A stretch of 64,000 bases of DNA from Lachnotalea glycerini (GCF_003201285.1 NZ_QICS01000001.1:918212-982211), one strand, 5' to 3'; numbered from the stretch's first letter, positions 54,774 through 63,385 are shown. The notes: generated by a model not told the origin, from the letters alone. Made by a program: numbers and translations.

Positions 54774-56182
54774 TATTTATGTAACCTCCTATAGATATTT
54801 TCATATTCATCGAGGAAAACTTCTTCTTTGTAATACCTGACGGTACGCTGATATCCTTGTTCACCCATACGAATCATAAGTTTTCTATCCTTGGCAAGCT
54901 TTATAATTGCTTTTGCAATCATATCAGGATTCATAACAGGTGTAATAATCCCACTTTCTCCATAATCATCATAAGTACCCTCTATCATTTCTCTGCAAGA
55001 TCCCACATCCGTAGCCACCACAGGCCGTCTGGCAGCCAAGGATTCAAGAATAACAAAAGGCTGTCCTTCCGAGACACTAGTCAGCAATGTAATATCAACC
55101 TTGCCAAGCCATTCGCTTATATTAACTCTTCCAACAAATTCAATTCCTTCGCACTCAAGGCTTTCTATCAATTCCACGCATTCCTCATAATAATCAGGAT
55201 TTTCATTGTATGGACCAATAATATATAATTTTGCATTTTTTATCTCATTTTTTACAATACTAAAACTATAAATCATTGTCTTAATATCTTTGATTGGAAC
55301 AACTCGAACAACAGCACCAATAACAAACTCTTTCTTCACCTCACTAAGGGGTTCAATATTTGAAAAGCGTTCGGTATTAATACCATTGGGAATGACAATA
55401 CATTTCTCTTGTGGCGCTCCCAGCTCGATTTGTAAAAACTTTGCATTTGAAAACAACGCCGTAATTACATCACCTGCTACATACGCACCATATGAAATGG
55501 AGGTAAAAAAATCAATCCATGTAGTTTTAAAGTAATTATCAACCCAATCTGCTTTTAATATTTCTTCTTCTCTTTCTCTTGTATAGATACCATGTTCTGT
55601 CACAATCAATGGTTTTCCAGTATCATGTTTAAACTTGGCACCAACTATTCCAGCATAACCTGTTGAAACACAATGATAAATATCTGCTTTTGGCGGCTTT
55701 GTTTTTATAATACTTAGTATCGGCAAAAGCATAGAGCGAATTGTCCAAAAAACATCGTTAAACGGAGTCTGTGCATACTTTGTCTCACATATAGCCTCCA
55801 CTATACTAAGAAAATCTTTACTGATAAGAAATTGATTGACACTAAGATTTCCATCTGAGCGAAACATATCAAAAATGACCCCCCAATCAATCCTCTCCCC
55901 TAATAAAAACTGCACAAAGGTTTCTTTTTGTCTTTTTGTAATCCTGATATCTGTTGCCTTTTTTTCTTTCGCATTCATAAATTCATCCAGAAAATGTTCA
56001 TCAATTTGCGCTATATTATTTGGTATTTCGTATTTAAATTGTCCTCTAAGCTTTTCCTCTGCTCCAATTGTAAATATTGTAAATTCATGCTGAGGCATAC
56101 CCTTAACAAGCATCTGTATCCACGAGGAAACTCCTCCTGCAACATAGGGATAACATCCTTCTGCTATTAAACAAATCTTCAT
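54773..56182 (-). CDS. pelF: Pel glycosyltransferase PelF (GT4)
   Basis: A 469-residue GT-B transferase without TM helices. It begins with ICLIAEGCYPYVAGGVSSWI, the PelF-type acceptor-domain motif. The donor half has VVRVVPIKDIKTMIYSF and the catalytic EX7E in SVSEGQPFVILESLAARRPV. PelF polymerises the N-acetylhexosamine backbone from UDP-sugars in the cytoplasm. It follows the PelA-like gene immediately and overlaps pelG. Confidence 0.95.
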   Translation of the reverse strand: MKICLIAEGCYPYVAGGVSSWIQMLVKGMPQHEFTIFTIGAEEKLRGQFKYEIPNNIAQIDEHFLDEFMNAKEKKATDIRITKRQKETFVQFLLGERIDWGVIFDMFRSDGNLSVNQFLISKDFLSIVEAICETKYAQTPFNDVFWTIRSMLLPILSIIKTKPPKADIYHCVSTGYAGIVGAKFKHDTGKPLIVTEHGIYTREREEEILKADWVDNYFKTTWIDFFTSISYGAYVAGDVITALFSNAKFLQIELGAPQEKCIVIPNGINTERFSNIEPLSEVKKEFVIGAVVRVVPIKDIKTMIYSFSIVKNEIKNAKLYIIGPYNENPDYYEECVELIESLECEGIEFVGRVNISEWLGKVDITLLTSVSEGQPFVILESLAARRPVVATDVGSCREMIEGTYDDYGESGIITPVMNPDMIAKAIIKLAKDRKLMIRMGEQGYQRTVRYYKEEVFLDEYENIYRRLHK

Positions 56183-58021
56183 TTATTTATCCTCCAGCTT
56201 TATTTCAAACTCAGGTTTCTTTACAGTAACAACATAGAAAAATTCACCGTTTTTCTTGTCTGCTTTTTCTATCACACAGCTGTCGTCCACTGCAAGAGGT
56301 GTCTTAGATGTTCTTAGATAGAAATAAGCTTCTCCATAAAAATTGTCACAAGCTCCCTTCACATAACTATCTCCATATTCCAATTCCACCTTAAGGTAAT
56401 GGTACACCTTAAGCGCTTCGCCTGCTTCAGACGCCTTCAGAGATCTTAGCGGTGCTGCATTGTTGACTCCCTTTAACAGCTCGGTATAATTTGTGTATAA
56501 GGTATCCCAATCTGCATCTTTTCCTCGTTCCTCATCCAATATATCATCTGGGTGTATAAAATGCGAAAAAACTCCATACATTGTAATCCCACACATATAC
56601 TGCAATCTTGTGGTAACATCATTCCACATTCCAGATGTTAATCTTGGGAATTCGGCAATTCCATCCTCTGCAATCGTAAAGTCCTGAACATATTCACTTT
56701 CATCCGCTTCATATACACCCGATATTACAGATAAATCTGGTACTGCCTTTACAACTGCTTCTCTTCCTTCCGGACTTAAATAATTGGAAGGCGGTACATA
56801 TACAGTCAATTTGGCATATGGAAACAATGTCTTAGCATAATTGTTTAAAACACTGATTGCTTTCACCATATCATCCTCGGATTTCCATGCTTTATATCCC
56901 ATTTTTTCTGGAATGTACCCCTTTAATGCCAATGGCTGATGATTGTATCCATGTAAGCCTATTTCAAAACCATTTTTCAAAAGACTATTACCATAATATT
57001 CAAAATTTGATGCAGGTGAAATATGATACTCATCGACATTATTTTCATAACTTGTTATAAATAATCCTGTATAATTATATTTGTATAAGCTTGCAGCTTT
57101 TTGCATATCCGGCCACCAAATATCCCGATAAAATTCCTTCACCGTTCTGCTGTAATTTTGCTTAATAACGTCACTTTCAATATTAAATTGAGGTGCTGGA
57201 AAATCATCAATATAAATTGTCTTTGCATTAATAATCGGGTAAAGCAAATCATCTTCTAGCACAGTCATAGCACCCGCAAAAATCCCTGCAAAATACCTTC
57301 CCCCAAGACCAGTAGAGTTAAAAACAACAATATTACCGTCACCACAAGCTCTAGACCATAAGAGTGGAATATTGGCATTTGTTCCTGCTGAACTCATATA
57401 AACCTGGCATTGGTCATCCACCGCTACATTCAGACAAATATTATCATAATCTTCCTGGTCAATAAAACTCATTCCTTTTGACCCTGTCATCAGCTCTTTT
57501 TCAAATTGAAATCCCTCAATTGTTTCATAGGAGCCATAAGTCATTATTCCAAGACTTCTGTAGATACCCTTGTAAAATCCTTCTGTGGAATTTGGTACAA
57601 CGCCAAATAATAAATTACCTCCATTGCTTGCATATCTGATTAATTCATATAGTTGATTGCCCAAAGTATTTTCCCAATCATCACTCATAATAATAATTGC
57701 TTTATATTGTTCAATACTTACCTGGTATAAATCTATATCCTTAACTAATTGGCTCTCTATTTTCATATTTGCCAATCTATCTTTTAATTGTGAAGCTTGA
57801 CTAACCAATGGGGTACTTTGGTCATTATAGATAATCAATGTTTTATTATTTGTTGGAACCAAACCTGAAGATTCAATCGCATTTACCCCTTCCTCTTTTA
57901 CAACTTTACTCATAGCAGTAACGGCATAGCTGCTTTTTGTATCTGTTCTTGTTAACTGAACCACTAATACGCAAATTATGTTTAAAATAAATATAACCCA
58001 AAATTTATTATAATACTTCAT
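56183..58021 (-). CDS. Membrane-anchored PelA-like polysaccharide deacetylase
   Basis: A 612-residue protein with an N-terminal TM anchor (about 8-24) facing outward. Residues 60-260 form a Rossmann-like, amidotransferase-fold region (YKAIIIMSDDWENTLGNQLY). A NodB-type deacetylase domain (about 265-480) carries D272-D273 in IYIDDFPAPQ and H357/H361 in IGLHGYNHQP, followed by YVPPSNYLSPEGR. A late beta domain ends the protein. In Pseudomonas PelA both deacetylates and hydrolyses Pel; here I see no separate hydrolase domain. It should deacetylate the polymer as it emerges. Assignment as PelA orthologue is by architecture and neighbours. Confidence 0.85.
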   Translation of the reverse strand: MKYYNKFWVIFILNIICVLVVQLTRTDTKSSYAVTAMSKVVKEEGVNAIESSGLVPTNNKTLIIYNDQSTPLVSQASQLKDRLANMKIESQLVKDIDLYQVSIEQYKAIIIMSDDWENTLGNQLYELIRYASNGGNLLFGVVPNSTEGFYKGIYRSLGIMTYGSYETIEGFQFEKELMTGSKGMSFIDQEDYDNICLNVAVDDQCQVYMSSAGTNANIPLLWSRACGDGNIVVFNSTGLGGRYFAGIFAGAMTVLEDDLLYPIINAKTIYIDDFPAPQFNIESDVIKQNYSRTVKEFYRDIWWPDMQKAASLYKYNYTGLFITSYENNVDEYHISPASNFEYYGNSLLKNGFEIGLHGYNHQPLALKGYIPEKMGYKAWKSEDDMVKAISVLNNYAKTLFPYAKLTVYVPPSNYLSPEGREAVVKAVPDLSVISGVYEADESEYVQDFTIAEDGIAEFPRLTSGMWNDVTTRLQYMCGITMYGVFSHFIHPDDILDEERGKDADWDTLYTNYTELLKGVNNAAPLRSLKASEAGEALKVYHYLKVELEYGDSYVKGACDNFYGEAYFYLRTSKTPLAVDDSCVIEKADKKNGEFFYVVTVKKPEFEIKLEDK

Positions 58022-58046
58022 TTAAATAACTCCATCTTCTATGCAA

Positions 58047-58940
58047 TCAGTTAAACAGATGTATATACTGTAATGTTTCTTGAGTTAGCTTCACCGGTAA
58101 GCCCTTTAACTCTTCCATAAACTGATTAAGCAATTTCTTATCTTGTGTATTGATACAATATTCTATATAACGATTCACCATTAATTCACTATAAGGATTT
58201 TGCTTCTTAAATTGTTCGCATGTTTCTTTTGCATGCCGAAAATCACCTAAAATGAAATCCAATTTAATCCGATTATCAAAAAATCTCTCCAACGCCCATT
58301 CTTCCTTGAGCAGCTTGTCAGTCAATTCCTTGTACCATTCATAATATTTGGCTAAATTATTTTCATCGAAAACACCGCAAAATATTGTATTTGATAACGC
58401 CTCCTCATAATTTGTAATTGCATAACGGTTATCCATATCCTGTTGGTACGCTCTTCTTAGTTTCAATAAAGAATCCACAAGCTTTCTTTGCGTTTCCATA
58501 ATTACAGCAGTTGCATAATGTACCGTTTCACTATCCGTATTACCCAGTGCCTTTTTTAATACATCAATATAATCCAATACGTTGTCTGAGCTTAAGGTAT
58601 CCATAACCATCTGTCTCTTATATGTATTGCTGTTAAGATTCAGCGCTTCCTCAATTGATACTTTATCGATTTCTTTTTGTTTATTTAATGGTTTTAGATA
58701 ATGTAAATCCTCATACTTCTTCTCACCAATGTAATAACTGTAATCTGTTTCATCCGCCCTCATAACCTGAATAAAGTAGTCCATAAGTGAAACTAATACA
58801 AAACCAAAAATGGGGATACAAATCACTGTAATCATATGAAAGATAATGTTGTTAGTTTCTTTTACTGCTTTTTTTAAGTAAACAAAATATAATATACATA
58901 GCAATGCATAAATTCCTATAAAAATTAATGTACTATTCAA
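58047..58940 (-). CDS. pelE: PelE-like membrane protein with TPR-like cytoplasmic region
   Basis: About 297 residues. Two N-terminal TM helices (about 4-24 and 33-57) precede a long helical region of TPR-like repeats (about 85-297), the layout of PelE, which scaffolds PelD and PelG. The best start is TTG at 58938-58940, seven bases after GGAGGAG; the frame also extends to a TTG at 58973. It overlaps pelD by 8 bp. No catalytic motif. The sequence is too diverged for certainty, so the call relies on architecture and place between pelD and the PelA-like gene. Confidence 0.75.
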   Translation of the reverse strand: MNSTLIFIGIYALLCILYFVYLKKAVKETNNIIFHMITVICIPIFGFVLVSLMDYFIQVMRADETDYSYYIGEKKYEDLHYLKPLNKQKEIDKVSIEEALNLNSNTYKRQMVMDTLSSDNVLDYIDVLKKALGNTDSETVHYATAVIMETQRKLVDSLLKLRRAYQQDMDNRYAITNYEEALSNTIFCGVFDENNLAKYYEWYKELTDKLLKEEWALERFFDNRIKLDFILGDFRHAKETCEQFKKQNPYSELMVNRYIEYCINTQDKKLLNQFMEELKGLPVKLTQETLQYIHLFN

Positions 58941-61065
58941 CAGCAATCTCCTCCATGGTGATATTAAGGCCAACCTTTAGAAAACGCTTTTGTATTTCGC
59001 TAAAATCATTCTTAGTTGCCTGCATAAATACAATATTGTATTCGCCCTTACTGTTAATTCCTGCAAAATCTGTATTTCTCATAATTCGTTTCACTTTATC
59101 AGAAAAATCATTCAGTTCAATTTTAGAGTTATCATCCCATACCTTTACAAGTAAATAATTAAAATCAAGCTCTTCTTTGGCACTTTCAACTGTTTGAAGC
59201 TTATCCTCAAACTCTTTATTACTATTAATTACCGTTCCTTCAATATAATTTTCATGAATCATAGCCTCATTATATTTATAGGCATTCACAAGCTGCTGTT
59301 GAATCAAACCAATCACAATTCTATATAAATTTTGATAGAATGTACTATATTTGTTATAATCCAACTTGTAAATCATAGCCACTGCCACTACCTTATCCTG
59401 ATCAACAATCGGCATTGCATAGGCAGGATAATCACTGTTTAATTCCGTGTTTACAAAAAATTCACGATTTTCCATCGCTTTTTTAAGACCTGGTAACTGA
59501 TCAAGCTTTAAGGTAGAAGTCAACTTTCCTTTTAAGTTAACAGAGTTAGCCATTAGTCTTGCATAGTTAAAATTATCATTTGCAACCATATATAAAGCAA
59601 CTGATTCGGTTTCCATAATATTTTCAATGATACGAATCGCTTTAAACATAATTAATTCCGGTTTAAAATTGGAAAGCTCATTTGCAATTTCATAAACTCT
59701 TCCAAAGCTATCTTTCGAAACTAATATTTGCTTTTGAAGCTGCTCTTTTACTTCACGCATTTCATTATATAAAGATCGCAAAAATTGATACTTTTCAATT
59801 AACATAGAATGTTCTTCTTTTTCTGACTCCATTTCATCTATTCTTTTATCAGTCAAATATCCTGTCCATGCCCCCGCTATCATATAAAATACAATCGGCA
59901 TCCAAGAACTGATACTGTATAGTAAAAATGAAATATCTATATTGGAAGTACTAAGATCATAAATATATGAAACAGATGCCAACACAGTTGAAATCAGTCC
60001 TTGTTTCACTCCATAAACCATACCAACCATTACAACATACATCAATCGAACATCAATAAAGCGTAAATCCGAATAATCATTAGCAAATTTCTTAAATAAA
60101 ATAGCAAGTAGGAATAATAAAATATTCTCAAAAAGATTTCTTAAAAATTTTATGTACTTAGATTCTATCTTATCCTCTCTTACCTGCATAACTCTTTTGG
60201 TTTTATTCAACTCATCAATTTGATCCAAAGAATTCAATTCTTTTAAAAATTCATGTATAGGAAGCCATCCAAGCTCGCCCTTAAGCCGGTCAGCTTTGCA
60301 AGACTTTAATTCTCTTCCATCGTCCTGTGCATATTGTATCTCAAAGCTATAATTGTATCTTTGCGATAAAACTTTGAAAAATTCTGTTATTTTAATTGGC
60401 TTTTCCGATGTAGCAACAAAGGTCCCTGTTTTATTTTCAATTAAAACTCTATAAAGAGCGTCTGCAACATCTCCACCATAAATCAAATCCATTTCAGCAC
60501 TCGGCGAAAATGTAGTAGATATTCTCTTGCCCTCTTTCATTTTGCCGATTACTTTTCCTAAATACCCAGCTCTATCATAAAATTCTTCACCATATACGCT
60601 AGAAACTCTTAATACTGCAATTGGTATTTCGTACTTCCTGCTAAAAGCATCACATAACATTTCTCCAGCTTTTAAATCAGTTAAAATAGGTGAAAGATTA
60701 TTTTCATCAGCTAATTCTACCGATGACATGAAAACAATGCGCTTAATCGAGTTATACTCAACAGAGTATTTCAATACCGCATGTAAATCAGGTATTAAGC
60801 TATCATATTCTACCTCTTCCTTTTCAAACCTTTCCCTATATCCTGAAGTTAAATATATAATTGTGTCAATAGAATTGCTTTTAATAACTTCCTTGCAACG
60901 GCTGCTTGCAATCGGTACATGATAAATGTTCGCCTTCACTTCATTATCAAAAAGCTGTTGTGTACTATCCTTTGCTATCCAATTAATCTTATGCCCTTCT
61001 TTATATAATCTTGCAGCTATATATCTGCCTTCTACACAGCCCTCACCAATTAATAATACCTTCAA
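58933..61065 (-). CDS. pelD: SDR-epimerase-like domain fused to PelD (cyclic-di-GMP receptor)
   Basis: A 710-residue fusion. Residues 1-280 resemble an extended SDR epimerase (VLLIGEGCVEGRYIAARL, FMSSVELADE, VLRVSSVYGEEF), but the catalytic Tyr of YxxxK is replaced: L128 with K132. Four TM helices (about 311-402), a coiled coil, a GAF domain (about 470-600) and a degenerate GGDEF domain (about 635-705) then match PelD. The GGDEF signature is SKGEY, not catalytic, but the I-site R663-x-x-D666 is kept, as is a later Arg (R694). PelD binds cyclic di-GMP to switch on Pel synthesis; PelX-type SDRs supply UDP-GalNAc. The start is TTG behind a GGGGGTGG site. First gene of the operon. Confidence 0.88.
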   Translation of the reverse strand: MKVLLIGEGCVEGRYIAARLYKEGHKINWIAKDSTQQLFDNEVKANIYHVPIASSRCKEVIKSNSIDTIIYLTSGYRERFEKEEVEYDSLIPDLHAVLKYSVEYNSIKRIVFMSSVELADENNLSPILTDLKAGEMLCDAFSRKYEIPIAVLRVSSVYGEEFYDRAGYLGKVIGKMKEGKRISTTFSPSAEMDLIYGGDVADALYRVLIENKTGTFVATSEKPIKITEFFKVLSQRYNYSFEIQYAQDDGRELKSCKADRLKGELGWLPIHEFLKELNSLDQIDELNKTKRVMQVREDKIESKYIKFLRNLFENILLFLLAILFKKFANDYSDLRFIDVRLMYVVMVGMVYGVKQGLISTVLASVSYIYDLSTSNIDISFLLYSISSWMPIVFYMIAGAWTGYLTDKRIDEMESEKEEHSMLIEKYQFLRSLYNEMREVKEQLQKQILVSKDSFGRVYEIANELSNFKPELIMFKAIRIIENIMETESVALYMVANDNFNYARLMANSVNLKGKLTSTLKLDQLPGLKKAMENREFFVNTELNSDYPAYAMPIVDQDKVVAVAMIYKLDYNKYSTFYQNLYRIVIGLIQQQLVNAYKYNEAMIHENYIEGTVINSNKEFEDKLQTVESAKEELDFNYLLVKVWDDNSKIELNDFSDKVKRIMRNTDFAGINSKGEYNIVFMQATKNDFSEIQKRFLKVGLNITMEEIAVE

Positions 61066-61635
61066 GACGCCACCCCCTTTTCTTTAGTTATACAAATAAT
61101 CATCTTTTTTAAACCGCAAAACATAATCATACTTCATCCTCTTACATTTGTGTGCACTATATATAGGCTCATTCATAAACAAAATCACTTTTTCATTTTA
61201 AATATCGAAGTGTTTTATTTAAAAAAAATAATTTCCAAACAGAAATTATTTTTTTAGACAAACAAAGAAAAGCACGCAATGCGAACTTTCCAATGTAAAT
61301 ACCTAATGAGTCAAAATAACTTTTAATGTTATATACGAAATGCACGAAATTTTATTGTATACCTATAATAGAATATAATATTTTTTATAATTTTTCAATA
61401 ATTTAATTTATAGTTTATATTTTTTTAATAAATTAAATTGTAATTTATCTATTTTCGTAGTCTTAATTAACAATTTTTTAATTTTCAGATAGTTATTCTG
61501 TATCGTCAAATACTTTTACGAAAAGTGTATTTACACCTGATGTTGTATTGATACACAATTATAGTAACTGATATCCTAGTATACAAAAAAGATGATATTT
61601 CTTATTATTGAAATATCATCTTTAAATTATTTAAG
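61066..61635. other. AT-rich gene-free region upstream of the pel-like operon
   Basis: 570 bp with three hairpins: a 14-bp stem (61222-61235 with 61242-61255), a 12-bp stem of AATTTAATTTAT type (61400-61411 with 61428-61439), and the terminator at 61588-61623. No c-di-GMP riboswitch pattern is visible on the minus strand. The pel promoter should be here; TTTGTT and TATAGT (around 61160-61185, minus strand) are only a weak candidate. Confidence 0.5.
61588..61623 (-). terminator. Terminator of the CmpB-like gene
   Basis: A 14-bp stem, AAAGATGATATTTC (61588-61601) with GAAATATCATCTTT (61610-61623), 13 bp after the stop codon at 61636, with an A/T run on both sides. Confidence 0.85.
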
Positions 61636-62226
61636 TTAATTTCTATAAATTACAGCTCGTATGGTTTCGTGCCATTCACTCATCGACTTAGGCATGCTGT
61701 CAAATTTTGCATCTACCAAGCTAGTTGCAAAATCCAATAGAAAACCAACGATTACTACTGTTCCTATCGTCATACCGAAGTTCATGGGATAACCACTTAC
61801 AATTTTTTCTACAAAGTTCTGTATAAATACAAACATAAAAATTGTATAAAAACCCCAAGCAACTGTACTTTCTAAGCACAAAATACCTTTATAATTAAGT
61901 GGCTTATCATTATAATCCCACCATACTTCACCAAATATCCGAATCATCAACACAGCAGTAAAATATTCTAGCATAGTAGCAAGAAGCGATCCGCAAAGGT
62001 AAAGTAAAATATAATTATTGCTAAAAGGCCTTAATACAAAATAAACTGTTAACGCACCTACACCATAAATTGGGCAAATCGGACCACGTACAAAACCGCG
62101 ATTTGTGAGTTTTCTATTACAAATTGACATATAGATTGACTCTACAAACCATCCCAAAATACTATAAACAAAAAACCAATGTACTATATGATAAACATCT
62201 GTGCCAAGTAATTCTCTACTCCACAT
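61636..62226 (-). CDS. CmpB/DUF1113-like membrane protein (putative ABC-type permease family)
   Basis: A 196-residue protein with about five TM helices. FFVYSILGWFVESIYMSICN, then LTNRGFVRGPICPIYGVGAL, is the signature of the 'putative ABC-transporter type IV' (CmpB) family of Firmicutes membrane proteins. The GLMxYF-like ATMLEYFTAVLMIRIFGEVWWDY segment is also typical. The biochemical role is unknown. It has an extended -10 (TGCTATAAT, 62304-62309 on the minus strand) and its own terminator. Confidence 0.85.
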   Translation of the reverse strand: MWSRELLGTDVYHIVHWFFVYSILGWFVESIYMSICNRKLTNRGFVRGPICPIYGVGALTVYFVLRPFSNNYILLYLCGSLLATMLEYFTAVLMIRIFGEVWWDYNDKPLNYKGILCLESTVAWGFYTIFMFVFIQNFVEKIVSGYPMNFGMTIGTVVIVGFLLDFATSLVDAKFDSMPKSMSEWHETIRAVIYRN

Positions 62227-62538
62227 AGTAGTGTTCCCCCTTTTGTATCCATAGAAGCAAATAAATTTTTAATCACATCAATTTCACTGAAAATTCTTAT
62301 GCTATTATAGCATAGCTTTATTTATAATACCAGTACTTATTGCTCTCATATTTTTACAATTATTTTACAATATTCTTATATTAATCTTTAATTTCTTTCA
62401 ATTTATAAAAATATCTAAGTTTTTATGGTTTTTATATTAATTATCATATGCCATATATTTTTATATTTATAATAGGATTTTCATGAAATTAGTGTTAAAC
62501 TATATTTATTAATCATTAAAAAGGAGTATCTAACTTTC
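62227..62538. other. Divergent promoter region, otherwise empty
   Basis: 312 bp between the CmpB-like gene (minus) and the alkylation-repair gene (plus). It holds the CmpB-like -10 at 62304-62309 and, on the plus strand, a weak TTTTCA/TATATT pair (around 62479-62507). The rest is AT-rich with no gene or RNA family that I recognise. Confidence 0.5.
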
Positions 62539-63282
62539 ATGAATTTAATTTATGATATATGGACTAACATTGAATACAAAGAATACCTTAAATATTTAAA
62601 AACCTTTGCCGATAAAGATTATCGTGATTTTCAAATCTCTCTTATGCCAAATGTAAAAAATATACTGGGAATTAAAATGCCGGCTCTTCGCAAAATCTCC
62701 AATGAAGTGTTAAAAGGTAATTGGCGCTCCTTTCTTGAGTTATGCTCAAGTACTTATTATGAAGAAATTACTGTCAAGGGTTTAATTATCGGAATGTGTA
62801 ATGTCAGCTTTTTAGAATATACACATTTAATTGATAACTATTCATTATTAATTAACAATTGGGTAACCTGTGATACTTTCTGTACCGGCTTAAAAAGTAT
62901 CAATAATTATCCCATAGAATTTTGGATTTATATTGAGTCACTATTTAAATCTAAAAATCCATGGCAAGTCAGAATGAGTCTTGTTATTATACAGAACTTT
63001 TATTTAAATGATAATTATATTAATCAAATACTATTAAAAATAGACAATGTTCATCACGAGTTCTATTATGTAAAAATGGCTTTGGCATGGTTGATATCCT
63101 CAGCCTACATAAAATATCCTGGTATTACGTATGGATACTTGACCAACAATACTCTTGATGTATGGACCTATAACAAAACACTTGAAAAAATCCTAGAATC
63201 ACGAGATGTAACAAATGAGCAAAAACTTATGATAATACCTCTTAAAAAAGTTAAGAATCATAACTACCGGCTTAGCCGGTAG
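62539..63282 (+). CDS. DNA alkylation repair protein (AlkD-like HEAT-repeat glycosylase), 3' end within an IS element
   Basis: A 247-residue all-helical HEAT-like protein of the AlkD family, which excises N3- and N7-alkylpurines. The key W108-xxx-D112 pair is seen in NNWVTCDTFCTG, and KMPALRKISNEV and WQVRMSLVIIQNFYL are further family segments. RBS AAGGAG lies before the ATG. The last codons, NYRLSR and the stop, are read from the terminal hairpin of the IS200-type element at 63262-63284, so the natural C-terminus has probably been replaced. The catalytic region is untouched, so the protein is likely active. Confidence 0.9.
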   Translation: MNLIYDIWTNIEYKEYLKYLKTFADKDYRDFQISLMPNVKNILGIKMPALRKISNEVLKGNWRSFLELCSSTYYEEITVKGLIIGMCNVSFLEYTHLIDNYSLLINNWVTCDTFCTGLKSINNYPIEFWIYIESLFKSKNPWQVRMSLVIIQNFYLNDNYINQILLKIDNVHHEFYYVKMALAWLISSAYIKYPGITYGYLTNNTLDVWTYNKTLEKILESRDVTNEQKLMIIPLKKVKNHNYRLSR

Positions 63283-63284
63283 TT
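63262..63284. repeat. Right-end hairpin of the IS200-type element
   Basis: A perfect 10-bp stem with loop TTA, downstream of tnpA. It contains the TAG stop codon used by the alkylation-repair gene. The partner hairpin with the same core is at 63960-63978. Confidence 0.85.
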
Positions 63285-63385
63285 TGCTCTGCGACTATAA
63301 GTCGCTGTTCCCTGCTTGTGTCTAAAGACACTCTGAATAGTCCGCCAGCCGCGCTATTTTTTCCGCAAAGCCCTAAAGGGCTCCC
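63285..63385 (-). ncRNA. Hairpin-rich, possibly structured RNA downstream of tnpA
   Basis: Downstream of the tnpA stop, three stable stem-loops occur in about 100 nt: AGCCC/GGGCT (63369-63382), GTGTC/GACAC (63318-63331) and GCGACT/AGTCGC (63291-63305), before the right-end hairpin. GCGG/CCGC blocks could add pairing between them. Such density suggests a folded RNA, for example an omega-RNA-like or antisense transcript, but this is a guess; a terminator or protein-bound DNA structure is also possible. Confidence 0.4.

Noticed and set aside
61066..61400. Cyclic-di-GMP riboswitch (GEMM) controlling the pel-like operon
   Set aside because: I looked on the minus strand for the conserved GGCAAAC and GACGCAAAG type blocks and found neither.
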